Source: Parelaphostrongylus tenuis
Taxonomy: Eukaryota; Nematoda; Chromadorea; Rhabditida; Metastrongylidae
Length of the DNA stretch: 64,000 nucleotides
Direction of reading: 5' to 3'
NCBI GenBank assembly: GCA_019055375.1
Contig: JAHQIW010002123.1
Coordinates: forward strand, 248,001-312,000
Shown here: positions 1-12,270 of the stretch, piece after piece
Layout of the letters: each line of letters opens with the position of its first letter
Position numbering within the stretch: position 1 is the stretch's first letter
Program-made: the position numbers and the translations under genes
Notes under the pieces: generated by a model
What the model was told of the DNA's origin: nothing
Database searches by the model: none
What the model saw: the letters and a program-made list of their open reading frames with translations, nothing else

Positions 1-1061
1 TAAGCAGTTTGGTCGTCGCCATTCTTGCATGAGCTTCTCTTAGGGAGCTTGCGTAATTCGAGACAAAAAAGCGGAGTCAACGTTTTTGGTACGACGTATG
101 TCACATGTGATACAATGACTGCCGCAGCATGTTTCGGCATACATCGGCGTACTAAGCGCGCCAGATACAGATTAGGTAGTTACTCGATAAAGTTTTCAAA
201 AATGTACCTATTCCACTTAGCTATTTGCTTTTCATGGTTCCGATTAGTTACGATACTCCGAAACGAATTTTAGCGCTTACAACATTATATACAAACCATC
301 CGGAAAAGGATTACTACTTACGACTGTTTCGTGGGACTGCAGGGTTTTTTTTTACGTGCATCTTTTTCGCATGGAATGAATTGTTCTATTGCTTATTAGA
401 TAAGTGTAGGAGCCGTTCCAACAACGAAAGCCTTCATTGAAGTCTTTTCATCAATGTTTTATGTTTGACTCGTAACAAAACCTCTTTTTTGACGATAATA
501 GTGTGGACTTCAATTGAAACTACAATATTGTGATTATAACAGCCCGTTTAGAAGTCGACCACTCCGCGTGCGAGGTTGATTACCAACGTCGCATTGAAGG
601 AGGTAACAGAAACTTGTACATTTTTTGAAGCAATAGAATATCTAATAGACTCGCAAAAAATGAAATGGCTTTATGCCTAAGTATTAGCCTCTCAATGCAC
701 TCTTACATTTGCCGCTTTAGATACGAGTTAAGTCCACCTTGGGTCTCAAAAAATTCTGAGACTCCACTTGACGAGCTGTTGCATGAAAGGCAAAGATCCA
801 AAGTGTGTTAATTTTGTATGATGAGATTAATTAGTCTGCCTGTGCACTACCTCATCCGTGATATTTCCAAGAATAAAAGCCAATTACACATATCGTTCCG
901 CGAAAGGTGCTCTAAAGAACTTTAGCTTTCGTTCCAAATATTATTGCGCAACAGAGCTTCTCACCGTCGAAAGATTCTTTGCATGATTAAAATAAGAAAT
1001 AGTGTAAATTCTTATATTCTTCTTTAAGCCAAACACGAGGTGTTACCATAAACTTTATCTG
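1..1061. other. No gene recognised
   Basis: Both strands carry only short open frames, none with recognisable protein motifs or a convincing pair of splice sites. The composition is ordinary AT-rich intergenic sequence. Confidence 0.5.
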
Positions 1062-1101
1062 ACAGCTGACGTTTCGGCACTTCGCTTTCTTCAGAGCCTG
1101 G
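1062..1101 (-). ncRNA. Hammerhead-ribozyme-like motif, copy 1
   Basis: On the minus strand the order is GGCT, CTGAAGA, a short imperfect stem-loop, GAAA, CGTC, AGCT. This matches a type I hammerhead core with a 4-bp stem I (GGCT with AGCT, one G-T pair) and a minimal palindromic stem III (ACGT). Stem II is weak here and there is an extra A after CTGAAGA, so activity is doubtful. The same layout recurs at 21,517 and 38,382 with a different but still paired stem I. Function is inference. Confidence 0.4.
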
Positions 1102-1184
1102 AAAGGTCAAATTGTCCGCAATCTAGTAAGCCAAACACCTCCAAAACTCCCTTAGAAAAAATTTTAAGAAATTCGAAAATAGTG

Positions 1185-1285
1185 TAACTATATATATATG
1201 GATGTATGGGCACGCATATATGTATATATATATATACATATGTACGTATATATATGCATATATAGATACTTATGTGCATATATGT
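1185..1285. repeat. TA-rich microsatellite
   Basis: Alternating TA/TG runs with interspersed GCATAT motifs lie directly beside the SINE that starts at 1,286. A similar pairing of microsatellite and SINE is seen at 18,332. Confidence 0.85.
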
Positions 1286-1580
1286 GGCGCATGTGGCGCA
1301 GCGGTTAGAGGTGCCCTGCGTCGCACACGAGGTCACTGGTCCGATCTCGCGCTCATGGCTCACCAAGCCATCCATCCCTCCGGGGTCGGTAAATTGGTAC
1401 CAGACAGGTCTCAGACTTGTCTGGGAGGATAAGCAGCACTGACTCGGTCCAGCGGGAGGCCACCGCGAGTCATTGTAAAGGCCAGATGTGCATTAAATCA
1501 CCTCAAACGAAGTTAAAAATTGAAGTCGAATGCATGGCGCATCCCTCAGGGATTGATTAACGCCGAGAGCTTTATCCTTT
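1286..1580 (+). mobile_element. tRNA-derived SINE, family A, copy 1
   Basis: The head has an A-box-like TGGCGCAGCGGTTAGAGG and a B-box-like GGTCCGATCTC, followed by a non-tRNA body and a tail with CAGGGATTGAT and GAGAGCTTTATCC. At least six other copies with the same order occur in this window on both strands. A tRNA head with internal RNA polymerase III boxes is the defining feature of tRNA-type SINEs. Mobilisation in trans is inferred from that class. Confidence 0.8.
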
Positions 1581-1628
1581 TAGCTTTATGTGCATATATA
1601 TGCGTGCAGATGTATATCTGGATATGTA

Positions 1629-2592
1629 TAGGATGCGTAAAAAGTCCTGATAATTTTCTTCACATAGTTCAACAAATTTTTTCACATAGCTCAACAATGA
1701 ATAGCACTGCAACAACAAATGAACTCATTCAATTGAAGAAATAATCATGTGTATAGATCAATAACTATAACTTTATATTTTGAAAGTTTATGACAAATTC
1801 TCAAAATTGCCTCCCTTGACCTTTACACCATATTCACAAACTCGCTTGTGGGAAATTCCAATAGTACTCGCTTACGTTTCCACCTTACTTTCTCCCCAAG
1901 CGCGTGTCAAAGTCGTCTTAAAGCATCCACGGCAAAGTAGCAAGTAGCCAAGACTCCTTCTTCCAAAATGTACCACACGGAGTAATTTAATGGGTTGAAA
2001 TCCGTCGAGTTCGACAGCCAAATGTTTTCGTACCAAAAGCTAAAAAAACAGCCGACTGACAGATGGCAATCGTTTAGCGGGGTCAGTGCGCAAGATCACA
2101 GTTGGCTGGAGTGCAAAACCGTTGACGCAGGAATGTTGAGTACTCCAAGGCTCCGTACGCCCTGTGAAACTTGGTGCTGATAGCTGGACAGCACTGATTT
2201 TGACTTCTGTTGATGATTATCAACGGCGTATTTCTCGTGGTTCAAATGTCGGCCCAGACCATCACAGAGTCGGAAAATGACCGGCCCATGATTTTTGCTG
2301 CTGCGAGCTTTTGCTGTTTTGAGAAGTCGCCGTCGATTCTGGCGAATCTATAGTGATTCGGCTCTGAACGCGCTTGTGGAGAATTAGGGCACGTGTCGAG
2401 CGTTGCTGAAGGTTTCCGCAGTTGGCTTCGTGAATTTATCGAAATCAAAGGAGGGAATTTTGAAGACTTGTTAAAACTTTTTGTTATTTGCTATTGTTGT
2501 TAATCTGATAAGAATGATCATTCCTTTATTTGAAAGAGCTCATTTGTTTAGAACATCTAGAAAAATTACCAGAGCTTTTTCGCACCCTGTAT
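1629..2592 (-). mobile_element. Tc/mariner-superfamily transposon relic
   Basis: The element is bounded by imperfect terminal inverted repeats of about 28 bp (left GGATGCGTAAAAAG, right reading inward CAGGGTGCGAAAAAG), each beside a TA dinucleotide as expected for Tc/mariner target sites. Minus-strand translation gives transposase pieces: SDSVMVWADI (the SVMVWGGI region), then after several stops and shifts DFNPLNYSVWYILE, which matches the PYSPDLNPMDYSVW region with the final catalytic aspartate region, then KVKGGNFENL at the C terminus. No intact reading frame remains. This is an old non-autonomous copy. Confidence 0.75.
2242..2448 (-). pseudogene. Transposase fragment inside the mariner relic
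   Basis: This is the longest remaining open piece, 68 codons on the minus strand. It ends in KIMGRSFSDSVMVWADI, which aligns by eye with the central VMVWG block of Tc/mariner transposases. The next part of the protein continues in other frames at lower coordinates, so this is a decayed gene and not a functional protein. Confidence 0.65.
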
Positions 2593-2689
2593 GTAAACCA
2601 AAGCATATGAGCGACTCGTGCTCTACGAAAGCAATACAAGAAAGCTAAAAATTTTTTTACAAACGGAGGGAAAAAACTCCGCTTATTTC

Positions 2690-3540
2690 TGATTAGGAGA
2701 AACAAATGACAGCGATCTCATTCGCTACAGAGGAACTTTTCATGGGAGTGTTAACAACCATTGGGAAGGCGAGACTTCACACTATAGCTCCATGTCTCCG
2801 GTTTTTCAAAATAGCCCTCTATGTCGCTGTAACATCTAAAATAAAATCATGTTTGGTAGAAGCACGTATTTTTTTCTTGTCTCGCTTATATTTCGCTGGA
2901 CAAAACTACTTCCTTAGAGTGTTAGTAATCAAACTATTGCAAAAGCTTCAGCGAACTCAAAATGTGTCTGCTCTGCGGAAATTCTGCGAAAATCTCCTTT
3001 GATTCTTTGAGCTTTTGCGATCTTTTGATTTGTATTTTAATCCTTGCCGGAAAGAGCTCTTTTTTGAACTATCAGTAATCGTCTGATAGCGTAATGCTTT
3101 CCGATTCCAGCGATGTGCTTATTTTCCGGAAATACGTCTTAGCAGGGAAAATAAGATCAACTTTGACATTTTCGGCCGGTTGTTTACTGGCTATTTGATA
3201 GGGCGACGGCTGCGGCAGGTGGCGCGACATGGGGCAGGGCGAAGCGGTACGATCAATATGTTGTTATTCAATTGGGAATTTTTTTCTTCCGCTATGAAAG
3301 AAACTCTGGATAAAACAATTGGCTAAGAAACCAAGAAAATTCTCCACACAATGCTTTTAGGCTAGCCAGCGAATTATAAGCTGATTAAAGTAAAGGCGAA
3401 AGGCTAATATGAAACAAAATTTCAAAACCGACGGCGTGGGGCCATAGTCTCAAGTCTTAGTTTTGCAAAGCTGACTAACACTCATATGTAAAGTTCTCTC
3501 CAGCGAATGAGATTACTTTTTTATTTGTTTTCCCTGATCA
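2690..3540. repeat. Dispersed repeat R1 (long copy)
   Basis: This copy shows the features that define R1: a block like GCGAATGAGATCGGTTTTTCATTTG, a block with GGAAAAGACCGTTTCTCTGCA-like text, a block with TCGATAGCGTAA followed by TTCCAATGTTGTGCTTAT-like text, and a block with CGCGTATTTTTCGCCGGACAGAGC-like text. The same blocks in the same order, diverged and in both orientations, recur near 6,690, 14,550, 32,048, 51,000, 55,150, 57,330-59,210, 60,985 and 62,130. I see no transposase, so a non-autonomous element is the likeliest identity. Confidence 0.6.
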
Positions 3541-5420
3541 GAAAGATCCAAAAGCCTACTTAGACGACAAAATTTGCGTACCGCTGCGCTCATAAAATTC
3601 TATAGCTTTCCGAAACGGGCTAACAGTCAATAAGAGCTGGAAAACAATGAGAGTAAAACGGAAATAGAGATTCCGCACAGTAGTCAATATGATTGATTCG
3701 ACCGAACAGTTTAACTTCCGATGATTGACATGCTCTTAAGTCATTTTGGATCATCGCATTGGCAAGAAGTACAACTAGAAGGTCAATTGAAACGCAACAA
3801 ATTAGATCGTCAGAAAAAGACTGCTATCATTCAAAACGTTTTAGGTTTGTCCATCGCTCACAAGCTATTCAAGCCAGATATCCTCTATATATCTGATGAG
3901 GTTGCACTGCCGCCCATGTCAGGAAACACGATAAAGTGTGCTGTGACTATGAGACTGGACCAACATTTATTTTTATTTACTTAAGCAAACGTTGTTCTAT
4001 AGATAGCGTTAGGAAAAACCTTAGATGGCTAAAGATTTCTATAAAGCACTTAAGATTTCTTAGTAGGCATTCTGCAATTTAACAAAGACACTGAATGCTT
4101 TCCACTCTCATAATGTAATTGAGTTTCAGAAGCAATGTTTGGAAGACTTTTGTGAAAGATGTTGCGGATAAAACTATGAATTGACGAGAACTTTTCTGTT
4201 ATATGTGCTTTTTTGTGGTGGTATGGTGTCACAGTTATACCCAATGATGTTGAGTGATGTGCAAATTCTTGGCGGGGCTCAAACCAGCATTGCATTGTTT
4301 CCGGAGGCGCGTCCTTGATCAATTACACTACCAACATCTGTTTCGCCACCGCTCCTACGTTACAACGCATGAGTTATCATTTTGGATAATAAACATTCGG
4401 ACCACTGATACCTACGGTAAATCGACAGTATCTGATTTGGTGAAAGCGGTTAGTGTTGGAAAGGTGGGATTTTGAATGGAACAAACTGGTGCAAGATAGC
4501 ATACTTTCTCAAAGTAATCTAATAACTTTAATGCCTTCGGAAACAGCCACTTCGTGGTATTACTGATTTATCAGATCTAATTCAAACATCGAACAAGTGC
4601 ATACTTTATTTCAAGATCTACCACACAAGCACATGTACTAGCTGACGGTCGCAAATGCCGAGATAAAGTGTGATTCAAATGGACCTAATGCCAACATCCG
4701 AATCGCCCTGTTCACTATATTTTGCCACATCTCTCTCGACCAGTTTACCATGATGGTATTCGTAGTCTACAAAAATTTATTTCTCAAACTAGATCTATCG
4801 GAAAGAAAACATTTTATACCGTAAGAGTTACTGAGATTGACGAATGGGCAGATGGAATGGATGTTATCTTGGCGCCCACGCTTATATCACAATCGTCAGC
4901 TGCTCCAATCCCAGTGCATACAGAAGTCACCGTGCTGCCGACAATGATGCAGTGTGGCTCTACTCCCATCGCTCCGACTGCAAGTCACTTTTATTTTTTC
5001 CAAACATTTGTTTTAGTCATTAAGCTGTATATATACAAAAAATAGATCTTGCCAGTGATTTTGCGTTTTTTCTATTCGTACCAGTACGTAGTAAAATGAC
5101 CTAAGGTAAGGAATAATTTTTGTGTATTTTGCGTAAGTAAGACTGAAATCTACATCAGCGGTATTTCCACACTACTGCCGCGGAATTGAATGCGATGGCA
5201 CGTAGAAATTCCGCTGTTTTAACCATTTTCAAAGCGTATCACAAGACAACAAAATGAACTGAGTACGTCAACTGCACTCGTTCAATATATATCGACTTCC
5301 CAACAGCGTGAGAACGAATAAAGTTCTATCGACGTTAGTAGACCAAGGTGTGAAAACCCATGAAACCTACGCTTCCTTCCTCCTTTCGACCATCCTCCAC
5401 CCCTCCGCCTCTTCCTCCCT
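3541..5420. other. Intergenic, no firm gene
   Basis: Two moderate plus-strand open frames occur (3,721-3,984 and 4,722-5,045). The second contains WADGMDVILAPTL, faintly like the C-terminal part of amidases, but there is no catalytic Ser-Ser-Lys region nearby and no splice context, so I do not call a gene. A decayed tRNA-like repeat arm lies at 4,235-4,385. Confidence 0.4.
4235..4385 (-). repeat. Decayed tRNA-like foldback arm
   Basis: The order GAGTGATGTGCAAA, then a degenerate tRNA-like stretch, then CGCCACCGCTCCTACGTTACA and CAACGCAT matches one arm of the foldback elements at 59,852 and the single arm at 60,500. The B box is damaged (GGCTCAAACC read on the plus strand). Confidence 0.5.
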
Positions 5421-5424
5421 ACTT

Positions 5425-5640
5425 CAGGTTGATGCAAAAGTGTGCCGATTTATGCAATAGTGAAATGTGCAGTTCGAAATTTGAATGTATTCTGAATTAA
5501 ATGTGACCATATGAAACGTTATTTCGATGAGAATTCCCCGGACTATGTTTTGCAGATAGTGACGCTTTACTTGCTGTTTTTTAAACTATATTAAAGTTAT
5601 CAATTGGTGCAAAAGTAATTGCAGCATTAGAGTGTAAATT
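5425..5640 (+). mobile_element. Mariner terminal-repeat-like sequences
   Basis: GGTTGATGCAAAAGTGTG near 5,429 and TTGGTGCAAAAGTAATTGCA near 5,605 both resemble the TTGGTGCAAAAGTAATTGCGG end of irritans-type mariner elements. They lie in the same orientation about 180 bp apart, with no transposase between them, so at most fragments remain. Confidence 0.4.
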
Positions 5641-6689
5641 CAAAATGGATCTCAAATCAGTAGAGACAACTCGCAACGTCAATAACGCATATATCTCAGA
5701 AGCTGTCACAATTTGCAGTGCAATAGTGGCTCAAGAAGTCAAGAGTTTGAAGGAACAGCGCAATTGCTTTTACCTCATTCTATAAGCTACCACGGTAGTA
5801 AAAGCATTTGAGTTTCGTCATGTCTGGACCGCACTACTTTTCAATTGACCTATTACAGACACTGGCTGAATGTTTCTCTGAATAGCAGCACAATAGAAAA
5901 GTTTTCTATCCACTTTTTGACATTTCTAAAGGCAGAGTGGTACAACAATAAGACACTATTCCGCAAAGTTGTTCATAGCCACAATAAAGTCTCTGAACTG
6001 AAACCGGAGGGACACATGTACTGAGTATAAATGTGTCGAATTTTTGTCTTGTAAATTTTTTTCTTAGGGGACAAACAGGAAGAAAAGACGAAGCTCATCG
6101 AACTCAACAAAACGGAAAGAAATATGGAATGCGCACAAATAAACAAAAATTTATTTTTTGGAAAAGTGCGGATACGAAGGTAAAAAATCAAATTGGATAA
6201 ATTGCCGATTGCATAACAATTTCGCACGTGTTTTTAGTATATATAAAAATTTCTATGGAGAAAGAATTTAACATAAGAGGAGCAGCCAGCAAGCGCCGCA
6301 CTAGGACCTCTCAAGCAAACCACTGATTAGTTAAAGGACGCCGAACTCTCCATACTTTTTCGATTCAACGATTTTCTTAGACCTTTGTTACGCAAAACAG
6401 ACGGTGGCTGATACCTCAGTAATGCCAAAAAATCTCAATTTAGTCACAAAAGGCCCTAACAATATTTCCGAGTTTTAGGCTCTCAAACATTATTCAGAAT
6501 GCATGGCAATAATTTTCAAAGTCGTTTTTATTTTTGGGCTTCCAACCGAAAATATACGTCAAAAGCAAAACTTTGGTCGCATAAAGAAGTCGCATAATGA
6601 TGTTTGGACGGAAAATGGACAAAAAGAATGCTGAAGTGCGCCCACGAGCTAATGGAAGCAGCAGTACTTTTGCGCTAAACGACACGCGA
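5641..6689. other. No gene recognised
   Basis: AT-rich sequence with short frames on both strands. No known domain, no RNA gene and no clear repeat family seen. Confidence 0.45.
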
Positions 6690-7210
6690 TGTAAATCCGA
6701 TCCCTTTCGCTGGATGAAGTAATTCATAGAAATGTTACTAACAACTGGAAAGCTTTAATCTTTGGTCAGCGTGTTGACTTGGGTCATTTTTGAAAAGACG
6801 CGTTTTTCAAAGCTTTCAGCGAAGGAAAACTTGTGTGTATGAGACACGGTTTCTCGCAATACAGAACTCTTCATTTGGACTACTAATAATCGTTCGATAG
6901 CGTAAGATTCGATGATTCCAACATTCTGCTTATATCTGGAAAGGTTTTTCTAGACTGCATTAGGGAAAATAAGATTGATTCACGCATGCGGGCAGACAAA
7001 TCTTTTGGCCAATTCACAGGCTGCGGAGTAGGGAGGGGGGGGGGGGGTGGGGCAGGTGGGTTTGCCGCAGTCATCGATCGGCGAAGCCTATATGAAGGGC
7101 TATTCTTGTTAGCTGGTTAGGAATTCCTTATCCGCTTTGGAGAAAACTTCAGATAAACGCATAACTTTGATACTGAAAAACTTCCTCTACACGTTCATAT
7201 ACTTGTCGTG
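6690..7210. repeat. Dispersed repeat R1 with G-tract
   Basis: It carries the R1 blocks TTCGATAGCGTAAGATTC, TCTGGAAAGG and GAAAATAAGATTGA. Inside it, near 7,033-7,063, a run of about a dozen G is followed by further G groups, giving a potential G-quadruplex. An R1 copy at 60,985-61,640 also carries a G run at the equivalent place (about 61,447). Confidence 0.6.
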
Positions 7211-7729
7211 CTTCCAACGAAGTGATAGTTGGATTGCGCATCTGATGTAAGGTATTATTTTATGTTGAGTTTGACAGCGTTATAAAAGGGTTTTAGCCAA
7301 ACCGACCACATACCACGCTATCCAGTGATCTAAGCTTTGGATTGAAAATTAACATTTTTATAAAAGTTCTTTTCCAGCCGAAGGGGTCGTTTCTTAATCC
7401 CGTGTTGTGAACGGAAAACAAACCGAGTTTCTTCGTGAGCAACCCCACCCCTCCCCCCTCACAACAGACCATCACCTTGGACGACGATTTCGCAAGAGAA
7501 TAATAACGAAAATTATACTCAGCCTCTACTGCCTATGTAAACTGGTCATCCAAGCAATTTTTATTACTCGAAACACATTTAGAAAGTCACGACAAATAAA
7601 GTGCTCGAACTTTTTTCTCACATCTAAATCTGCTCAGCGTAAGGGCATCAATGAGGATGTTGCTTTTGTAAACGCTCTTATACATTATAATTACACTCTC
7701 AAAATCTGATAGGATTGTTGAAAACTTAC

Positions 7730-8747
7730 ACTTGGTTGCTGGTGGCTGGTTAACAACCACGTCTTTGCATTCCAGTGGCTCATATCTGACCTGAACAGTA
7801 ATTTGACCTAGAATGGTCGAGATTATTGCATCGGAGAGGAGAGCGCTACGCCCCTGCTGTTCGAGGACATCAAGGACCTAGAAGCAAAATTTTTATTGAA
7901 TGGAAAATTGTTGTGCAATTATTTGATAATTTATTTGCAACTGTGCAAGCTGCTTTGACACTTGGCCATTAGCGAATTGTCCAAAAATTAAAGCATACTT
8001 CATACATCTTTTCAAAATTTGAAAGAATAGAATTCGAAATCAAACAGTTCTAGACTTACCGTTTGCATTATAAAGCGTGTGACAAATGCTTGAGCTGCTT
8101 CGCTAGTTGCTGCAATACCAAAGGCCTTTGCACGAACAGTGGCACTAGTACTGTAAACCATGTTAACAGGCAAAGTGAAGCCGGTGACGGTGAAATTCCT
8201 AGTGCTTGCTGCAAGGAAATTTTGCAACTTTGCTGTGAATATTCAAAAGCTAAAACATTGTGTGGAATGGATTATTTTGAAATTTTTTCCTCCTAATGGA
8301 AAAACAAATCTGACGTTCGAAGTTTTGCATATCACGCAACATTATTGGATATATATATATATATATATATTTATATATTTATATTTATACATACGCATAT
8401 ATACATGTATATGTAATTATACATATGCATGCATATATTTTATATATTTGTTAATTTATTTTTAACATCATACCACCGTAAAAAGTCGTCAAATAAAAAG
8501 AAAGCTAGTTGAGCATATAAAATCCTCTTCTCAAATGTCTCAAATCACAGTAGTTTTCTAATAATGATGAGATTTAAGTATTTACTGTAGTTGAGGCTCG
8601 TGAACTCATGCTTAACATCTTAATTGTTTGATCAGTCACGACAGTTTTACACTTAGTACCTTGACCTGAAGGCATCACTCCGCATCCTAGCACTGTAGCA
8701 ATGGCTAGAACCAAAATCACAAATGACTCAGCTGAAAGTATCGTCAT
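7730..8747 (-). CDS. Secreted clade V protein (SCVP-like)
   Basis: A minus-strand gene with three exons seen: 8747-8660, 8208-8060 and 7877-7730, each joined at GT-AG introns in matching phase (1, 0). Exon 1 starts at ATG 8747 and encodes a signal peptide (hydrophobic FVILVLAIATVLG) followed by CGVMPSGQ. Exons 2 and 3 encode FTVTGFTLPV, an Ala-rich helix with SEAAQAFVTRFIMQT, then VLDVLEQQGRSALLSDAIIS, ILGQ, YEPLECKDVVV. The AAxAFVxRxIMQxVxDVLExQGRxALLxDxxI pattern is that of nematode SCVP proteins, a family expanded in strongylid parasites; their function is unknown. The 3' end is unresolved. A strong donor (T/GTAAGT) ends exon 3, yet the frame also stays open through it to a TGA at 7,587. 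One possible short last exon near 7,460 would end the protein in CDGLL. Export from the cell is inferred from the signal peptide. Confidence 0.75.
8345..8455. repeat. TA-rich microsatellite
   Basis: TATATA runs with TATTTATA and CATATATAC variants, located in intron 1 of the SCVP-like gene. Confidence 0.85.
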
Positions 8748-10763
8748 GTTTTTATAAGACTGCTCACTTTGAGCTCCTGCAAAGTTTGTAAATGTTATAC
8801 ATTTGACTGAAACAAATTATCTGTTTTTTCTATATCGGTTCATCCATAAGGCAACAACGTATTCAAAATGCAGTACTCGTATGTCATGATGCCGATATGG
8901 CAGAAGTTTGTGCATTTCTCTGTTTTTCAAGGGGTCTGAGATGTATTGAAAGCATTGAATCCAAGCTGAAATCTTTCGATATATCTTAGAGATCAGAGTC
9001 TACTGATCGAAAGCAAACGATATTTTTTTCAAATAGAACTCTACTCCAAACGTAAAGTTAAACGTTACACGTGAAAGCGATCGCTTTGAAAATAAGTTTC
9101 ATTGGATGCGTTAACACTTTAGGTGCAACGACTCAATATGGATTCCCACCATTTCATTTCTTTGAGTCGTAATATCCTGACACGTCCAAATTAATGGATT
9201 TTGCAATCGACAATGTGTCGTTATGCAAATTGCATTCGAGAGAATTTGCCAACACAGATGTCGATTGATGAAGTCGAAGGCCACTATCATGCAAAACATT
9301 TTGTCGTCAAATTTCAAAGCATCTAAAATCGCATATTCTTTGTGCTCGTTACATCTGATAGCATGACTATGGAAAACTCTTTGTTAATGGAGAGGTTGAG
9401 CGATGAGGTGATTCCAGGAATTCATTTAAATAAAAAACATAAAGAGATATCGCTCAAACATGGTTATGAACAAAACACCTATGCTGGAGCTACAAGTTTT
9501 GTCAGGAGACTAAGAAGTTTGTATTGATGGAGCTTTCAATGAATTGTAATAGAAAAGGACGTTCGTGAAAAAATGACTGAAGTGAATGAGCAGACCCTTT
9601 TTCGTCCCTATTGCAGGTTCTAATTTTCTAGTATAAGTGGGTGTTTATGACACATTGTTAATTTCTCTCTTCTTCATGATGCCTAGACAAACGGAATTTA
9701 TTATTGCATATTTCGTACATTGAGGGGCTATTCTACATCTGTAGCATTTGCAAACTCTGCTGATTTTTGTCTTTACTGCAGCGTTTCGAAAACGCTTTTT
9801 GGAAAACTCGCAGTGTTGTTCATGAAAAATAGCTGACAGAATCCATCTATTACTTCACCTTTGTTCTCCTAGACTTTCCTACCTACAACTCTACCAAACA
9901 ATCGCTGTTGCACCTTCATAGACATCGGGGCAAAACCACATTTGCTACTAATAAAACTTCCTAAGTAGTAGTTATTAATAGAACTCGTTGTTGACCTTAC
10001 ATATTTGCTTAGCGCATAGCATAGATGTCCGACATCTGAGAGGTGTGCTAAGTGTTGATAATTGATCAGAGCGACTCGTCTTAAAAAATAATTCTCTTAT
10101 AGCGCGGGAACTACAAAAGTGATTAGAGTAATGAGTGGCTGGAGATCTCACTTATCGCGATTATATTAGCAAGATTTTTTGATTTGAAAGAATCGAATTC
10201 TACGTAGACTGATTCGCGGATGACGAAATGATAAGAATCGACATCGTTACAGAATTTCGGCTCCGTAACAAATTTTTTTATGACTGCTGAATAGAGCTGA
10301 ATCATCAACAGTTTCGTGTTGTTTATTGAATTGCTAAGCAGCGAACAATTTCGTTACGCCATTTTGCTATTCACTTGTATTAGACACTGTACCATGACAG
10401 CAATATTCAGACATTGCAGGATAACTTTCACATCTAGTTGGCAAGCTCTGTGTTAAGAATTATGCAAGTGCTTGAATCACCTTCAAAAACTCTCCGAAAT
10501 ATGGTTGTTTGCGTGAGGTTTCAAACTGCCCACATTATTTCCTTATTCATGCCAAAATGGTAATATTCTAGCACTAATTTTCGCCTTCGTGTTCATTGAA
10601 GTGCTCAAAATTTTTTTCCAAATTGGATTGACTACAGGAACCCAAACAATCAAGCAGGTATTCTCAACGAGTCCAACCAGATCTGAAGTGATGATTTTAA
10701 TAAAAACCCTATGTGTATGAATTCTCCGATCTACCAATGTTCTAGCAATGTTATGATATTACA
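8748..10763. other. No gene recognised
   Basis: The region upstream of the SCVP-like gene. Several short frames occur, for example minus 9,111-9,317, without family motifs. No TATA-type promoter signal can be argued in this AT-rich setting. Confidence 0.45.
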
Positions 10764-10815
10764 AATATATATACATAAATATACGTATTATATAAATATA
10801 TATATATATATCCAA
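10764..10815. repeat. TA-rich microsatellite
   Basis: Short TATATA runs with ACGTAT and ATAAATA interruptions. Confidence 0.75.
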
Positions 10816-11286
10816 CAATGCTGAGTCATAGAAAAAACTCTTACCCTTCCCTTAGACCGCAGCTGAGCTCGCGTTACACTCTTAAGGGAAGAAACGGTAC
10901 AACACTTTATCACACAGCTGCCGTTGCTCTGCTATTATCTCGTTTCAACTCCTCATAAAGTTCACATCTGTTTACAGTGGAGAATCATAGCAGTGCCTGT
11001 AGCCGTAGATTTGATGATGTGACCTTCATGCTTGTCACAGTTTCATTTATAGTAGGACCCAATATGTATACTTTTCAAAGCCCTCGGTACTAAAGCGGGT
11101 TTCAGATCATTTGCAAGAAATATTTTTGGAGGCATTTCACTATGGCCAATTGCCAACATTCAATTCAGTTCTGGTAAACAGCAGAAAGGGATTATCTCAA
11201 CACAAAGAAGGGAGCTGAAGCTATCTCAAGAAGACTGTGAGTTAGAATGCTGTTTCGTGTGAAATACCGCATAGTATGCACAAGTT

Positions 11287-11585
11287 AGAGCGCATGTGGC
11301 GCAGTGGTTAGAGGTGCCCTGCGTCGCACACGAGGTCACTGGTTCGATCTCGCGCTCATGGCTCACTAAGCCATCCATCCCTCCGTGGTCGGTAAACTGG
11401 TACCAGACAGGTCTCAGACTTGTTTGGGAGGATAAGCAGCACTGACTCGGTTCAGCGGGAGGCCACCGCGAGTCATTGTAAAGGCCAGATATGCATTCAA
11501 TCACCTCAAAACTAAGTTAGAAATTGAAGTAGAATGCATGGTGCATCCCTCAGGGATTGATCAACACCGAGAGCTTTATCCTTTA
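11287..11585 (+). mobile_element. tRNA-derived SINE, family A, copy 2
   Basis: The best-preserved copy: GAGCGCATGTGGCGCAGTGG (A box), GGTTCGATCTC (B box), GGTACCAGACAGG, GCGAGTCATTGTAAAGG, and CAGGGATTGATCAACACC before the tail. It is complete from head to tail and serves as the reference for the family here. Confidence 0.85.
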
Positions 11586-11879
11586 TGCACAAGTTGCTTT
11601 CAGAATCATTAAGTTCCTTTGTGACTTAGTTTTGGAAAAATTTACCCTAGCATGAATTGATATTTCTGTACAATAAAAGCGTAATCTGCAAATTAAATCT
11701 GCAATTTTGAATTCAGAAAGATGAAGAACCATTGTGGTCCAAATTTGCTTCCACGACAGCTCCGTCTAAGAACAAGTATGTGCAAATCCTATACTAAAAT
11801 GTCCGCAGGAAAATGCGCTATTGAACGATACCAAAATTATACATTTTCGATTGAATTTGGTTTATAACTCTAGTGCCAA

Positions 11880-12270
11880 AACTGATGGAACAAGCTAAAA
11901 GAATTGTATTCACACATTTCACGCGTCATCGCCTATGTTTCGTATGGTAGAGCTCTTCTCCTAAGCTATTAATGGCTGCTTCTAGAAAGGCTTGTTTCAT
12001 AGCGCTGTAGCAAAGAAAAAAAGTTGCCTGCTATATGCGTGGCGCGTTATCGCGGGTATTTTTGCGGGACAGAGCTTCTCCCTTACGCTAATAGTAATAG
12101 ATCGATAGCGTGAATTTCGAAAAGTTCAAAAATGGACTTGCGTCTCACAAAGGCCTTTTTACAGCGCTGTAACTGAAATAATAGTTATGGGCTCCACACG
12201 CGTCGCGTGTTATCACACGGATTCTCGTTATTTAATTAAAAGTTTCCTTCCCTCGCAAAGATCTCTAATC
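11880..12270. repeat. Dispersed repeat R1-like fragments
   Basis: Contains GTTATCGCGGGTATTTTTGC followed by GGGACAGAGCTTCTCCCTT and TCGATAGCGTGAATTTCG, the same block order as at 55,330-55,440. Diverged. Confidence 0.5.

Noticed and set aside
4722..5045. 107-codon frame with WADGMDVILAPTL, possibly amidase-like
   Set aside because: Only one short stretch resembles the family; no catalytic Ser/Lys region, no splice structure, and the C terminus is low complexity.
10549..10660. Hydrophobic plus-strand segment LALIFAFVFIEVLKIFFQ before a GT donor, possibly a membrane-protein exon
   Set aside because: No convincing acceptor, an upstream in-frame stop close by, and no neighbouring exons of a receptor or transporter.
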